Shown one piece after another: positions 36,693 to 46,457 of a DNA stretch of 64,000 bases (its first letter is position 1; every line of letters begins with the position of its first letter). A program made the translations under genes and the position numbers. The stretch comes from P52-10 sp041397365 (GTDB lineage: Bacteria > Pseudomonadota > Alphaproteobacteria > Rhizobiales > Xanthobacteraceae), in contig JAWKWT010000002.1 of the NCBI GenBank assembly GCA_041397365.1, positions 372,001 through 436,000 of the forward strand, written 5' to 3'. A model generated the notes under the pieces. That model ran no database searches and was not told the DNA's origin. It worked only from the letters and a program-made list of their open reading frames with translations.

Positions 36693-36712
36693 TGTTATGT
36701 TATAACATATCA
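36693..36712. promoter_or_regulatory. Zur box
   Basis: TGTTATGTTATAACATATCA contains the perfect 12-base palindrome ATGTTATAACAT at 36697-36708. It matches the alphaproteobacterial Zur consensus (GTTATG-TATAACATAAC type) and stands before a zinc-type COG0523 GTPase. Zur with zinc would repress the operon. Confidence 0.85.
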
Positions 36713-37146
36713 ATTCTGAGCCTGTGTCAATCGGCGGGAAAAGGCCGAGCAGGAAACCGCGCTGAAGTCGTGATGGCTCCGGTGAAGCTGGATCGGCCGA
36801 TTGCAATCTCCTTCATGCCGACTGCCGATGAATCTGCTTAGTCCTTGAGCCACCTTCGGGCCTCGGGGCAACGGACGGTCGATGTCGGTCATGGCGCTGG
36901 CGCTAGCGCCGATGCTCATGGCTTCGACAACCTTGGGAAGGACGTTTGCATCACGACGCCAATAAGCAACAGCGGGCTGCCCATTTTCAGAGGATCGACG
37001 CGCTGCGCCGCTTCATGCGGAGGCAAATGAAAAATCGTGCGGTCATCGAGACTGCACGCGCCTTCGCCTTCCGCGGGTGGTAAGCGAACATTCGATCCAC
37101 GCGATCTAGCCATCGCGCGGGCTCAGGCCGGCCATCAGACTCGCCC
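36713..37146. other. Intergenic region without a recognised gene
   Basis: Only short reading frames of 60-80 codons on either strand, none with family features, lie between the Zur box and the 3' end of the hydroxy-acid oxidase gene. It may contain degraded coding sequence, but I cannot assign it. Confidence 0.5.
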
Positions 37147-38256
37147 CTATCCGTTCGCAATAAACTCCCGCGAAATTCCGCCGATATCGGCACAGCCGGC
37201 AAGCACCATCGTATTTTCGAGTTCGGCGCGGAGAATGTGCAGCACATGCGCGACGCCGAGCGCGCCAGCGGCGGCGAGGCCGTAAATGAAAGGCCGCCCA
37301 ATCAGCACCGCCCTCGCTCCCAGAGCCAGCGCCTTGAACACATCGCTGCCGCGCCGGATGCCGCCGTCGAGCAGTATCGGCACGCGGCCCGCGACCGCAT
37401 CGGCAATGTCCGGCAGAACGGCCAGCGTGGCCGGCAGCGTATCCAGCGTGCGCCCGCCGTGATTGGAGACGACGATCCCGTCGAACCCCTCCGCGATCGC
37501 GCGGTCGGCGTCGGGCGTGGTGAGGATACCTTTGAGCAGCACCGGAAGCTGCGTCATCGCCCGCAGGCGAGCCAGATCGTCCCAACTCGGCGCAGCGGCC
37601 AGAAGCGGGCTGTCGAGCAAAGCCGGCGAGCCGACGCGCCCCTCGTGAGGGGGAGGAAGGCGCGCGCCGCGCAGATTGACGGCCTCGATGCCGTCCGGAA
37701 ACGCAAACCCCGCACGCTGCTCGCGATTGCGGATGCCCTGCACCGGCGCATCGACCGTGACGACGAGCGCCCGATAACCCGCCCGCTCCGCCCGCCGCAC
37801 CAAGGCGATCGTGAAATCGCGATCCGGCTGCATATAGAGTTGGAACCAGAGCGGACAGGTCGCAACACCGGCGATGTCCTCCAGCGTCGTGCTGGCCTGC
37901 GTGCTGACGACCATCGGCACCTGGTTGGCGGACGCACCGATCGCCGTTCCCAGCTCCCCCTCATCATGCAGCATGCGCTGATAGGCGACGGGGGCGAGCA
38001 GAACCGGAAACGGCAGACGCGCTCCGAACAGATCGATCGCGGTCGAACCGCCGCTCAAGGGTTGCAGGATGCGCGGCTTCAGCTTCGTTCGCTGAAATGC
38101 GGAAAGATTGTCGCGCAACGTCAGTTCGTCTGCGGCTCCGCCCTCGAAATACGACCAGACCTGCGGCGTAACGCGCTCCCGCGCAAGCTGCTCATAGTCG
38201 GACACCGACCCGACGCCGTCGGGAATGCGCTGAAGTTTTGCGAGAGGAGCGGACAT
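37147..38256 (-). CDS. FMN-dependent alpha-hydroxy-acid oxidase/dehydrogenase
   Basis: TIM-barrel flavoprotein of the lactate/glycolate oxidase family, about 369 residues. Conserved parts are YFEGGAADELTLRDN near the FMN site, PVLLAPVAYQRM, LWFQLYMQPDRD, the catalytic His-Gly-Gly-Arg in GIVVSNHGGRTLD and the phosphate-binding ILLDGGIRRGSDVFKALALG. It lies 11 bases downstream of a PiuC-type dioxygenase and probably shares its transcript with the siderophore receptor, an unusual context. The ATG at 38256 (MSAPLAKLQ) is preferred to one at 38283. Substrate unknown; L-lactate-like acids are likely. Confidence 0.9.
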   Translation of the reverse strand: MSAPLAKLQRIPDGVGSVSDYEQLARERVTPQVWSYFEGGAADELTLRDNLSAFQRTKLKPRILQPLSGGSTAIDLFGARLPFPVLLAPVAYQRMLHDEGELGTAIGASANQVPMVVSTQASTTLEDIAGVATCPLWFQLYMQPDRDFTIALVRRAERAGYRALVVTVDAPVQGIRNREQRAGFAFPDGIEAVNLRGARLPPPHEGRVGSPALLDSPLLAAAPSWDDLARLRAMTQLPVLLKGILTTPDADRAIAEGFDGIVVSNHGGRTLDTLPATLAVLPDIADAVAGRVPILLDGGIRRGSDVFKALALGARAVLIGRPFIYGLAAAGALGVAHVLHILRAELENTMVLAGCADIGGISREFIANG

Positions 38257-38267
38257 GTCGGATCGCG

Positions 38268-38945
38268 TCAGGTGATGGCCCATTCCCGGAGCAGGTTGTG
38301 ATAAAGGCCGGTCAATCGTTCGATTGCGGGATTGTCGGGCGTCTCCGACGCAAGCGACAGAATCGTATCGTCCAGCTCCAGCAGCAAAGCGCGGCGGCTA
38401 CCTTCGCGGACAAGGCTTTGAATCCAGAAAAACGCCGCGACGCGCGCGCCTCTGGTCACCGGCGTCACCTGGTGAAACGTATTGGCGGGATAGAGGATCA
38501 TATGTCCGGCGGGCAGCTTGACCGCATGCCTGGCGAGTTCGCCCTGAATTTCGAGATCGCCGCCGTCATACTCGTCCGGATCGCTCAGGAACAATGTCGC
38601 TGACAGATCGCCGCGAATGCGGATGCCGCTTCCGGGCAATGTGAAAATCGCATTGTCGATGTGGTCGCCATAATTGCCGCTGTCGGCATAGCGATTGAAG
38701 CGCGGCGGAAGAACCTTGAGCGGCAGAGCCGCCGCAATGAATCTGTGCGCGCGCCCCAGCCGCTCCAGAACAAACGAACTGAGTTCGGCGGACAGGGGAT
38801 CGTCCTGCGACAATTGCTGGTTGTTCTTCGCGCGGGCCGCGATGTGACCCGCCGTCAGCCGCCCGTCGTGCCATGCCGCCCGATCCAGGAGACCACGGCA
38901 GTGACGGACCTCGTCCGCGGTCAGGACATCTGGAATAATTTCCAT
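38268..38945 (-). CDS. piuC: PiuC-type Fe(II)/2-oxoglutarate-dependent dioxygenase
   Basis: Non-haem iron dioxygenase of the PiuC/YbiX family, 225 residues. The facial triad is visible as His and Asp in YGDHIDNAIF and the distal His in YPANTFHQVTPVTRGARVA, whose Arg would bind 2-oxoglutarate. Family members usually lie next to TonB-dependent siderophore receptors, as here (the receptor ends 125 bases upstream). The ATG at 38945 gives MEIIPDVLTADEV, the normal start. Confidence 0.93.
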   Translation of the reverse strand: MEIIPDVLTADEVRHCRGLLDRAAWHDGRLTAGHIAARAKNNQQLSQDDPLSAELSSFVLERLGRAHRFIAAALPLKVLPPRFNRYADSGNYGDHIDNAIFTLPGSGIRIRGDLSATLFLSDPDEYDGGDLEIQGELARHAVKLPAGHMILYPANTFHQVTPVTRGARVAAFFWIQSLVREGSRRALLLELDDTILSLASETPDNPAIERLTGLYHNLLREWAIT

Positions 38946-39070
38946 TGCAGTGCCTTTCCTTGATCGAACCGAGTGCGCACCCGCCTGCCGCACTCCGTGG
39001 CTGTCTAACAGAAACGAGCGCTGCTTGCAGCAGCGCCCGCATCTCGGAGATTCGTTGACCGGAGGCCGGA

Positions 39071-41528
39071 TCAGAAATGGAAGCTTGTGCTGATCCTGTA
39101 TGTCCGCGACGGCGCAACGCTTGCACGCGAACCGTTCCAGTTGGACGAGACCGCGTAGCGGTTGTCCGCTACGTTATCGACGTTCAGCCGCAGATTGACG
39201 TTCTTCATGATCTCATAGGAGGCCATCAGATTGAAGACCGTATAGGCCGGCAGCTTGCCGAAATTGCCATTCGGAATGATGCGGTTCGCATCGTCGGGGC
39301 GGCCGAGATAGCTCGATCCGACATATTGAACGCCGGCGCCGACCGTCCATCCCCAGGGAGCGAAGCGATACGTCGTCCAGAGATTGGCCGAGACGTTCGG
39401 CGTGAAAGCGAGCTGGTCGCCATTCGTCGAGGCCACCGCGCCGTAGTCGTTAGGCGCGGCGCGGCGCCTGACGGAATCGAGATAAGCGCTGTGCTTGCGT
39501 TCGCTGTCCATGAGCAGGACGCCGCCGAACACCGACCAGTTCTCGGTCACCTTGCCGGCGACGCCGAGTTCGAGTCCCTGAACGATCTGCTGGCCATAGC
39601 CTTTCAGCGTTTCGACCGTCTCTCCGACATCCAGTCCGGTGATCGGCGCGTTCCGCTTTTCCGTGCGGAACAGAGCCATCGTCGTCGAAAGCCGGCGGTT
39701 GAACTCGATCTTCGCGCCCACTTCGTAATTGTGGAATCGAGTCGGATCGGCGCCTTTCACGAAACCGGGAAAAGCATTGTCGCCGGTTCGCGAAATATCC
39801 GGATTGGAAAGATACGATCCGGGCGGCAGGTGCGACACGCCGAACGAACCATAGAGGCTGGCGTTCCGGACCGGCTTGTAGATGACGCCGACCTTACCGC
39901 CGACCGTGGTTTCCGTTTTCGAGAATCCATCCAGCCCGCCGGCGGGCAGTCCGGCAACCGTCTTGCTGGAGATGTCGACGTCATAGTGATCGACGCGAAC
40001 CCCGCCCAGCACCTGCCATTGTTCGTTGAACTTGATGGTGTCGAACAGATAGGCGCCGGCGCTGTTGATGCGGATGCCGTTCCGCTCGGTCGGATTGAGA
40101 GGCCCGGCAATCGCCCGATCCGGATTCGGATTAAAGATATTGGTGGTCGTGTTCTGTGTGCCGAAGCGATCCGCGTTGGAATCCTCGTGCGCCAGATCGA
40201 GGCCGGCGGACAGGCTGTGTTCGACCGTACCGGTGTTGAACTTGGCGGTCAGGTTGCTCAGATTCGTGACCGACATGTTCTCGCGGGAATAGAACTGCCG
40301 CTGCGTGCTCACAACGCCCGTCGCCGCCGTAAAGCCCGTCGGCACGGTGAATTGCGAATCGCGATTCAGATGCGCCACCCGCGTCTGGTTGCTGAACGTG
40401 ATGTTTTTCGCGATGTCGTATTCGACACGCGCCAGCCCGACATTGCTCTCGACATTGTCGAAGTCGGAACGCAGCCCGTAGAAGGCATCGCGCCGCGCCC
40501 GCGATCGGATTGTAATTGGCCATTCCGGAAATCGAGGCGCCGGGCACGCCCCAATCCGGACGATCCCGACGCGACAGATGTTCGTAGGAAAGATACACGC
40601 GCAGGTCCGTTCCAAGGCCGAATGCAACGGACGGCGCAACAGCCCACGGCCTGTTCAGCGCGAGATCGCGGCCGGGAATTCCGCTGTCTTCAACCATCGC
40701 GTTCAGGCGAACCGCCGTTGTCGGCGTGACGACATAGTTCAGATCGGCGGTCGCACGCTTCTGCAACCGCGATCCGTGTTCGTCGAATCCGAGGCTGACT
40801 TCGGCGAAACCGACATTCTGAAGCCACGGCACCTTGCTCACGAGATTCACATATCCGCCGGCACCGCCGCGGCCATTGTCGGCCGTCGCGCCCTTGAAAA
40901 CCTCGACCCGTTCGACGTTGAACACATCGCGCGTATACGAGCCTGAATCACGCGCGCCATCGAAGAAGACATTGCCGCTGCTATCGAAGCCGCGCAGCTT
41001 GAAATTGTTGGTGGAGGTGGAGAATCCGTTCTCTCCGGCGTCGAACGAAATGCCCGGCGTGTTTCTCAACACTTCCGTCAGGTTGCGCGCGCCTTGTTCG
41101 CGAATGACGGCCTGCGGAACGACGGTGACCGTCTGCGGCGTGTCAATGAGCGGCGCCGTCTGCTTCGGCGAAGACGCGGTCCGCGATGTGTAGCTATTTC
41201 CTGGCTGTCCGACCTGCGGAGCCTCCACTGGTCGCGGAGCGACGGGCGCTGCCGCGCGGCGCGGCGCGGCCTGCCGGACGGGCTGAGTCCGGGTTGAACG
41301 ACGCGCACGCGGCTCGTCGACAGTCACCGATGGAAGCGAGGTTGCGCCTTGTTGCTGCTGGGCGAAAGCCCCTTCCGGCGCCAGCATGAACGACGCGATT
41401 CCGATCGCCGCGGTCCCGAGCATTCCCCGTGCGTAGCGATCGTTATCTCTCGGCGAAGTGGCTGGATAAGTAGCTCCAACCTTGTCGCCATGTGATGCCG
41501 AATCGCTGTTCGAAACTTCTCGCTTCAT
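39071..41528 (-). CDS. TonB-dependent siderophore receptor, with a one-base loss
   Basis: Outer-membrane receptor of about 818 residues for a ferric siderophore. A signal peptide ends near GAFAQQQ. It is followed by a TonB-box-like SLPSVTVDE, an Ala/Pro/Arg-rich linker, and the plug domain (DTPQTVTVVPQAVIREQG, NTPGISFDAGENG). The barrel ends in the characteristic aromatic residue (RISTSFHF). The frame breaks near 40500, between ISGMANYNPIAGA and RDAFYGLRSDFDN; one added base restores it. The start at 41528 is an ATG with the basic N terminus expected. Likely iron regulated, and first gene of a receptor - piuC - oxidase unit. Confidence 0.92.
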
Positions 41529-41574
41529 TGCTGCCCCACTCGAATTAAAGTCGAGTGATGCCGTACAGTAAAAA

Positions 41575-41592
41575 CTATATGTACTTATATAG
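41575..41592. promoter_or_regulatory. Inverted repeat upstream of the siderophore receptor
   Basis: CTATAT and ATATAG form perfect six-base arms around GTACTT, 47 bases before the receptor start. It does not match the standard alphaproteobacterial iron-control or Fur boxes closely. It may be an operator or a promoter palindrome. Confidence 0.4.
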
Positions 41593-41685
41593 AATCGGTC
41601 CAAACAGATAAGACATTGTGTCTCAGCCCGATCTGGATTGATGCGTCTTGCTGCCGGTGCAGCAGCTAGCAATCCACCGCCAACG

Positions 41686-41925
41686 TTACATCGCGGAGTG
41701 AAGTGCGCGGCCAATCACCCGGCACGCGCGGCCGCTCAGCACGCCGCGCTCCAAAGCAATACTCTTCCGACAGCCGCCGCTGCTTTCAATGTATGCATGC
41801 GCGACAGCGGCGTCGGAGAGAGGAAATGCCCTGTCTACGACAACCTTCAACTCATCTTTTGCGACATCGTTCATCAACCGCTGTATATTCTCATACACGC
41901 GATTGGTGCTCTGCTCGACTGGCAC
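41686..41925 (-). pseudogene. C-terminal remnant of a zinc-type (MDR) quinone oxidoreductase
   Basis: The frame reads NIQRLMNDVAKDELKVVVDRAFPLSDAAVAHAYIES, the usual C-terminal pattern of MDR-superfamily oxidoreductases (a KLKPVVDRVFPLSEAAEAHRYIE-like ending). It then loses similarity after GGCRKS. No N-terminal or nucleotide-binding part is present upstream, where the ABC transporter operon ends. It is a stub of about 50 recognisable residues. The rest of 41600-42057 shows no gene. Confidence 0.65.
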
Positions 41926-42057
41926 CGACGATCAGGACGTGATCGTCGGCAGGATTCGCGCAAGGAGCGCGAGCAAGAGACCTCCCGCTTAAACTGCTCT
42001 CTCGTGAAACCTATTCACTATAGAGATGGCATGCGACGGATCGACGTCCGATCTGTT

Positions 42058-42981
42058 TCAGATACGGATCTCCTCACTGCATCTCGGCATTGCCATCGCG
42101 CATCGGGTTCTGAAATGACAACCTGAAGGCGGGTTGAGCGGGCTCGGCAATTCACCACCAAGAACGATCTCTTTATCACGCTCAGACGGATGGATCGGCG
42201 CACCCGCAGCGAGTAGAGCCTTCGCATAAGGATGCAACGGCTGCGCATATAGTTCGTCGCTGTCCCCCATCTCCACCAGCTTGCCGAGATACATGACGCC
42301 TACTCGGCGGCTCATATGCCGGACGACCGCAAGATCGTGGGCGATCAGCAGAAAGCTAACACCCGTTCGATCCTGAATATTCCGCAGCAGATTCATGATC
42401 TGGGCACGGATCGAGATGTCGAGCGCAGAAACTGGCTCATCCAACACGATGAGCCGCGGATTGGTCGAAAGCGACCGCGCGATCGCGATACGCTGCCGCT
42501 GTCCGCCGGAGAATTCGTGCGGATAGAGATCGGCGGCATCCGCTCGCAACCCCACCATGTCCAGCAGCCGCCCTGCCTCCTGTTTGCGCTCACGCGCCGA
42601 CAGCCGCCGCGTTGCTTCCATCGGTTCGGTAATAATGTCGCTGACGCGCATGCGCGGACTGAGTGAACTATAGGGATCCTGAAACACCGCTTGCACAGAA
42701 AGGCGATATTTCAGCAGAGCGTCGCCGCGCAATGCATGAATGTCTTCACCGGCAAAACGAACCTCGCCTGCATCCGGATGTTCGAGCAGCAGGACCAGAC
42801 GGGACGTCGTCGTCTTGCCGCAACCGGATTCTCCGACGAGACCGAATGTTTCTCCCGTGCCGACATCGAAGCTGACGTCATCAACCGCCTTCACTGTAGC
42901 CGAGCGCCGCCGCAACCCTTCACGGTGGCTAACCTTGAAATGACGGGATACGTTCACAACGGAGAGCAAGATATCGCTCAT
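42058..42981 (-). CDS. ABC transporter ATP-binding protein, OppF/DppF type (second system)
   Basis: ATPase of about 307 residues: Walker A GESGCGKTTTS, Q-loop VFQDPYSSLSPR, signature FSGGQRQR, Walker B LIVLDEPVSALD and C-terminal GCHFRTRCAMAMPRC. It stops at EEIRI, some 20-30 residues earlier than most homologues, so the end may be truncated or shifted. Its ATG overlaps the stop of the partner ATPase as ATGA. It is the last gene of the second dipeptide-type importer. Confidence 0.9.
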   Translation of the reverse strand: MSDILLSVVNVSRHFKVSHREGLRRRSATVKAVDDVSFDVGTGETFGLVGESGCGKTTTSRLVLLLEHPDAGEVRFAGEDIHALRGDALLKYRLSVQAVFQDPYSSLSPRMRVSDIITEPMEATRRLSARERKQEAGRLLDMVGLRADAADLYPHEFSGGQRQRIAIARSLSTNPRLIVLDEPVSALDISIRAQIMNLLRNIQDRTGVSFLLIAHDLAVVRHMSRRVGVMYLGKLVEMGDSDELYAQPLHPYAKALLAAGAPIHPSERDKEIVLGGELPSPLNPPSGCHFRTRCAMAMPRCSEEIRI

Positions 42982-44029
42982 GGCGTCTCCTGCAACCGAT
43001 CGGCGTGCCAGCAGTGAACAACATGTCCCTTTGCAACGATCACGGGCTCCGGATACTGCTCCCGGCAGATGGCGGAGGCATGAGGGCAGCGGGCGCGAAG
43101 CGGCAACCGGTCATCGGCTTCCGGAGATCGGGCGGCTGCCCCTCGATCGCAGGCAATCGATCGAATTGCCGATCAAGACTTGGCATCGATTGCATGAGCG
43201 CGCGCGTGTAGGGGTGCGCCGGGCGATCAAAAAGTTCACCTGTGCTCGCCGTTTCGACAATGCGTCCGGCATACATGACCGCGACACGGTCGCAAATGCG
43301 GGCGACGACACCGAAATCATGGGTAATCATGATGATGGCGAGTTGAAGCCTAGCCTGCAAATCCCGCAGCAATTGCAGATACTGCGCCTGAACGGTGACG
43401 TCGAGCGCCGTTGTCGGCTCGTCCGCAATAAGGAGCCTGGGTTCGCACGACAGCGCGATCGCCCCGACAATACGCTGTCGCATTCCTCCGCTCATCTGAT
43501 GCGGATAGTCATTGATGCGCGTTTCCGGCGCCGGGATGCGCATCATGTCAAGCAGGCGCCTGATGGCGTTTCGGATATCCGAGGCCGACAGCCTGCGGTG
43601 GGCTCGCAATGGATCGGACAATTGCTGGCCGATCGTGAGCACCGGATTCAGCGATGACATCGGATCCTGAAGAATCATCGCCATCTGGCGTCCCCGTATG
43701 GAGGACATCTCGCGTTCCGACTTCGCCAGCAGGTCCTCGCCCGCGAGACGGATGTCTCCGCCCACAATATGTCCCGTCGGTTTTGGCAGCAGCCTCTGGA
43801 TCGAGAGCGCCGTCATCGACTTTCCCGATCCGGATTCGCCGACAATGCCGAGGGTCTCGCCGGAGCGGACACTGAAGCTCACCCCATCCACCGCCTTGAC
43901 GACACCCTTGCGAGTGAACAGGTGCGTGCGCAGGTCCTTCACCTCCAGCAAGGGCTGGGATGTCGAAGCGGGATTCTCCGGGATGGCGCTCACGACAGCT
44001 GCGCTCGTCGTCACTGTGGCGAGAGCCAC
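42978..44029 (-). CDS. ABC transporter ATP-binding protein, OppD/DppD type (second system), with a one-base loss
   Basis: ATPase of about 350 residues: Walker A GESGSGKSMT, Q-loop ILQDPMSSLNP, signature MSGGMRQR and Walker B LLIADEPTTALD. Near 43100 the frame breaks after GCRFA. One added base gives ARCPHASAICREQYPEP, the normal cysteine motif, and a stop at 42978 overlapping the next gene. The ATG at 44029 overlaps the end of the binding-protein gene by 19 bases; a later start is possible. Confidence 0.88.
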
Positions 44030-45525
44030 TGGAAGCCCATTGCATGCGCTTCAAACTTGCTCCATTCCTTCACGCGAGGACCGAAGCCGAAGACGCCATC
44101 ACGGCCTTCGAGAATGACCGGGACGGGGTAGAGTTCATCCATTTTCGGAGCGAACACGCGAAGGAACCAGTCATCCTGCTTGGCAGGATCGACGATGGCG
44201 GTGCCTTGCTGGCGCAGCGCATCGGTCTGCGGGCTATAGTATGTGACGACCTGCGCAGCCGGATCGAGATACACCAGGCTGGCGACACCATTTGCCAGAA
44301 TCTGCGACAGAATAATGCTGTCACCGGACAAAGTGCGATTGAACCACGCATTGTTGAGCGATGCGGGATCGAGCAGATTGAGCTTCGCATCGACACCTAT
44401 ACGCTGCCAGTAGGATACCAGCAGGACCGCAAGATCCTTGAGATTGTTCGGCGCATACAGATCGACCTTGAAGCCCGAGCCGACACCCGCCTCCGCAAGC
44501 AATCGCTTTGCGTCAGCCTCGTTATAGGGGAGCGGCTGGTATTTCGGATCGAGCGACGGCGTATCGCGCGGCATGATGAGCAAGGCACCGGCCCTGTCCT
44601 TGCCGAAATAGATCGCGTTCGAAACGGCGTCACGATCCACCGCCATCGTCAGCGCCCGACGTACGCGGATATCCGAGAAGCGACTCGGAAGATTTTCCTT
44701 CCGAAGAAGATGATTGAAGACGAGTACGCTCTGCCGCGGAAGGCCGAACGAGACGGCGCGCAGGCCATAGCGCTGCAATTCGCCCGTGCTCGCCCCGAGT
44801 TCGTTATACGTGATGTCCGCCTCGCCCTTACGCAGCATGGCCAGCCGGGTCGCCGGCTCCGGCACGACACGCCAGATCAGCTCATCCACTTTCGGCCTTC
44901 CGCCAAAATAGGCGTCATTGGCGACCATCTTCACATATTGCGACTTGACGTGTTCGACGACCTTGAAAGGCCCGGTTCCAATCGGATTCTTATTGAATCC
45001 CTCGACGCCAACGCGCTGGAAATAGGCTTTCGGACGAATCGCAATGCGCGAAATGTAGCCGTCAATCATAAACGGAATGGCTTCCTTGAGCTTCATGATG
45101 ACGCGATCACCCTGCGCCTCGACCGACAGCAGGTTGCCATTCTTCATGCGAGAGAAGCCGACGTAGTTCTGGGCATTCTCGGGCGCGAGAGTGAAGGCGG
45201 CATCCTCCGCCGTCAGCTTGCTGCCGTCGTGGAAATACACATCGTTGCGGACAACGAATTCGTAGGTAAGCCCGTCATCGGACACCTTCCATGACGAGGC
45301 GAGCGCCGGCTCCAGCTTGTAAGGCAACACCAGACGCACCAGCGGATCGCCGATCGTTCCCGTAAGATACTTGTTGTTTGCGATATCCTGCGGCCACCAC
45401 GTCTCAGGACCGAGCGTGTTGATCGCAATGGTCATGCGGGTCTGCGCAAATGCCGATGCCGTCACTGCAAGGACGAAGATCGACGCCGCCGCAAACAGCC
45501 TCACCGCTTTTCCAACACCTTCCAT
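44011..45525 (-). CDS. ABC transporter substrate-binding protein, family 5 (second system)
   Basis: Periplasmic binding protein of about 504 residues with a signal peptide ending ASAFAQ. Family 5 pattern: LASSWKVSDDGLTYEFVVR, DVYFHDGSKLTAEDAAF, NPIGTGPFKVVEH, TMAVDRDAV. It differs clearly from the paralogous pair at 4507 and 12940. The operon also encodes a MaoC-like hydratase and once encoded a CoA-transferase, so the solute may be a carboxylic acid or its conjugate rather than a peptide. No frame errors seen. Confidence 0.93.
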   Translation of the reverse strand: MEGVGKAVRLFAAASIFVLAVTASAFAQTRMTIAINTLGPETWWPQDIANNKYLTGTIGDPLVRLVLPYKLEPALASSWKVSDDGLTYEFVVRNDVYFHDGSKLTAEDAAFTLAPENAQNYVGFSRMKNGNLLSVEAQGDRVIMKLKEAIPFMIDGYISRIAIRPKAYFQRVGVEGFNKNPIGTGPFKVVEHVKSQYVKMVANDAYFGGRPKVDELIWRVVPEPATRLAMLRKGEADITYNELGASTGELQRYGLRAVSFGLPRQSVLVFNHLLRKENLPSRFSDIRVRRALTMAVDRDAVSNAIYFGKDRAGALLIMPRDTPSLDPKYQPLPYNEADAKRLLAEAGVGSGFKVDLYAPNNLKDLAVLLVSYWQRIGVDAKLNLLDPASLNNAWFNRTLSGDSIILSQILANGVASLVYLDPAAQVVTYYSPQTDALRQQGTAIVDPAKQDDWFLRVFAPKMDELYPVPVILEGRDGVFGFGPRVKEWSKFEAHAMGFQWLSPQ

Positions 45526-45564
45526 TGCATTCCCTCCCCTGATCTTCTGACGTTGTCATTCTCG

Positions 45565-46452
45565 TCAGCGTAGATTGGATTTCGGGTCCAGCACTTCGCG
45601 CAGCCAATCGCCGCATAGATTTGCCGCCAGACAGACAGCCGTAATCACCAGTCCGGGAAACAGCGAAACCCACCACGCGCTGGTCAGATAATTGCGGCCG
45701 TCGGCCACCATACCGCCCCAGGACGGCGATGGCGGCGGAACCCCGACGCCAAGAAAGCTCAGCACGGATTCGAAAAGGATGACTGCACCCACGCCGAGGG
45801 TCGAAACTACAACAACCGAGTTCATGACGTTAGGAAGAATGTGGCGCCACATGATGCGCACCGGCTTCATCCCTGCGACTTTCGCCAGCGACACGAACTC
45901 GCGCTGCTTCAGCATCATCGCCTCGCCGCGCACAATTCTGGAGAGTGCTGCCCAGCGGAGCACAACGATAATCAGGATCACGTTGACGAGACTCGCACCG
46001 ACCACGCTCACGACGACGAGAGCGATCAGAAGATAGGGCAAGGCAAGCAGGATATCCGCAATCCGCATCAATACGCTGTCGACGCGGCCGCCCATATATC
46101 CTGCGGCAATGCCGATCACCGTGCCGAGAATTGCGTCCGAGACGACGCATGCAATTGCGACGAGCATCGAAACGCGCGCGCCCCAAATCAGTCGGCTCAG
46201 GACGTCGCGACCTAGATCGTCGCTCCCGAGGAGGTGGTTGGATGTCCCGCCATCCATCCATACGGGCGGAGCGAAACGTCTGAGCAGATCGACGGCCGTC
46301 GGATCGTAAGGCGCGATCCATGGCGCGAGAATGGCTGCCAGCAATGCGACGGCAATAATCGTAATCGACAGCAGCGGAAGTCTGCGAGCCAGGGCAAATG
46401 CACGGCCGATGCCGCCCTTGTTCAATCTGTCGTTCGGAATGGCTGTATCCAT
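45565..46452 (-). CDS. ABC transporter permease, DppC type (second system)
   Basis: Inner-membrane permease of 295 residues. First membrane segment LLSITIIAVALLAAILAPWI, then the DppC pattern NHLLGSDDLGRDVLSRL and a coupling loop around SLAKVAGMKPVRIMWRHILPN. The ATG at 46452 (MDTAIPND) is preferred over an in-frame ATG at 46488 that overlaps the preceding permease gene. The gene is five bases downstream of dppB-like sequence, in a compact operon. Confidence 0.92.
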   Translation of the reverse strand: MDTAIPNDRLNKGGIGRAFALARRLPLLSITIIAVALLAAILAPWIAPYDPTAVDLLRRFAPPVWMDGGTSNHLLGSDDLGRDVLSRLIWGARVSMLVAIACVVSDAILGTVIGIAAGYMGGRVDSVLMRIADILLALPYLLIALVVVSVVGASLVNVILIIVVLRWAALSRIVRGEAMMLKQREFVSLAKVAGMKPVRIMWRHILPNVMNSVVVVSTLGVGAVILFESVLSFLGVGVPPPSPSWGGMVADGRNYLTSAWWVSLFPGLVITAVCLAANLCGDWLREVLDPKSNLR

Positions 46453-46457
46453 CACAA

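Noticed and set aside
36710..37113. Possible transposase or other remnant between the Zur box and the hydroxy-acid oxidase
   Set aside because: Short frames on both strands were read but no transposase motif, inverted terminal repeats or target duplication was found.
41638..42126. A 162-codon plus-strand frame between the receptor and the transporter
   Set aside because: Unusual composition and no domain; the minus strand of the same stretch carries a recognisable MDR oxidoreductase end.
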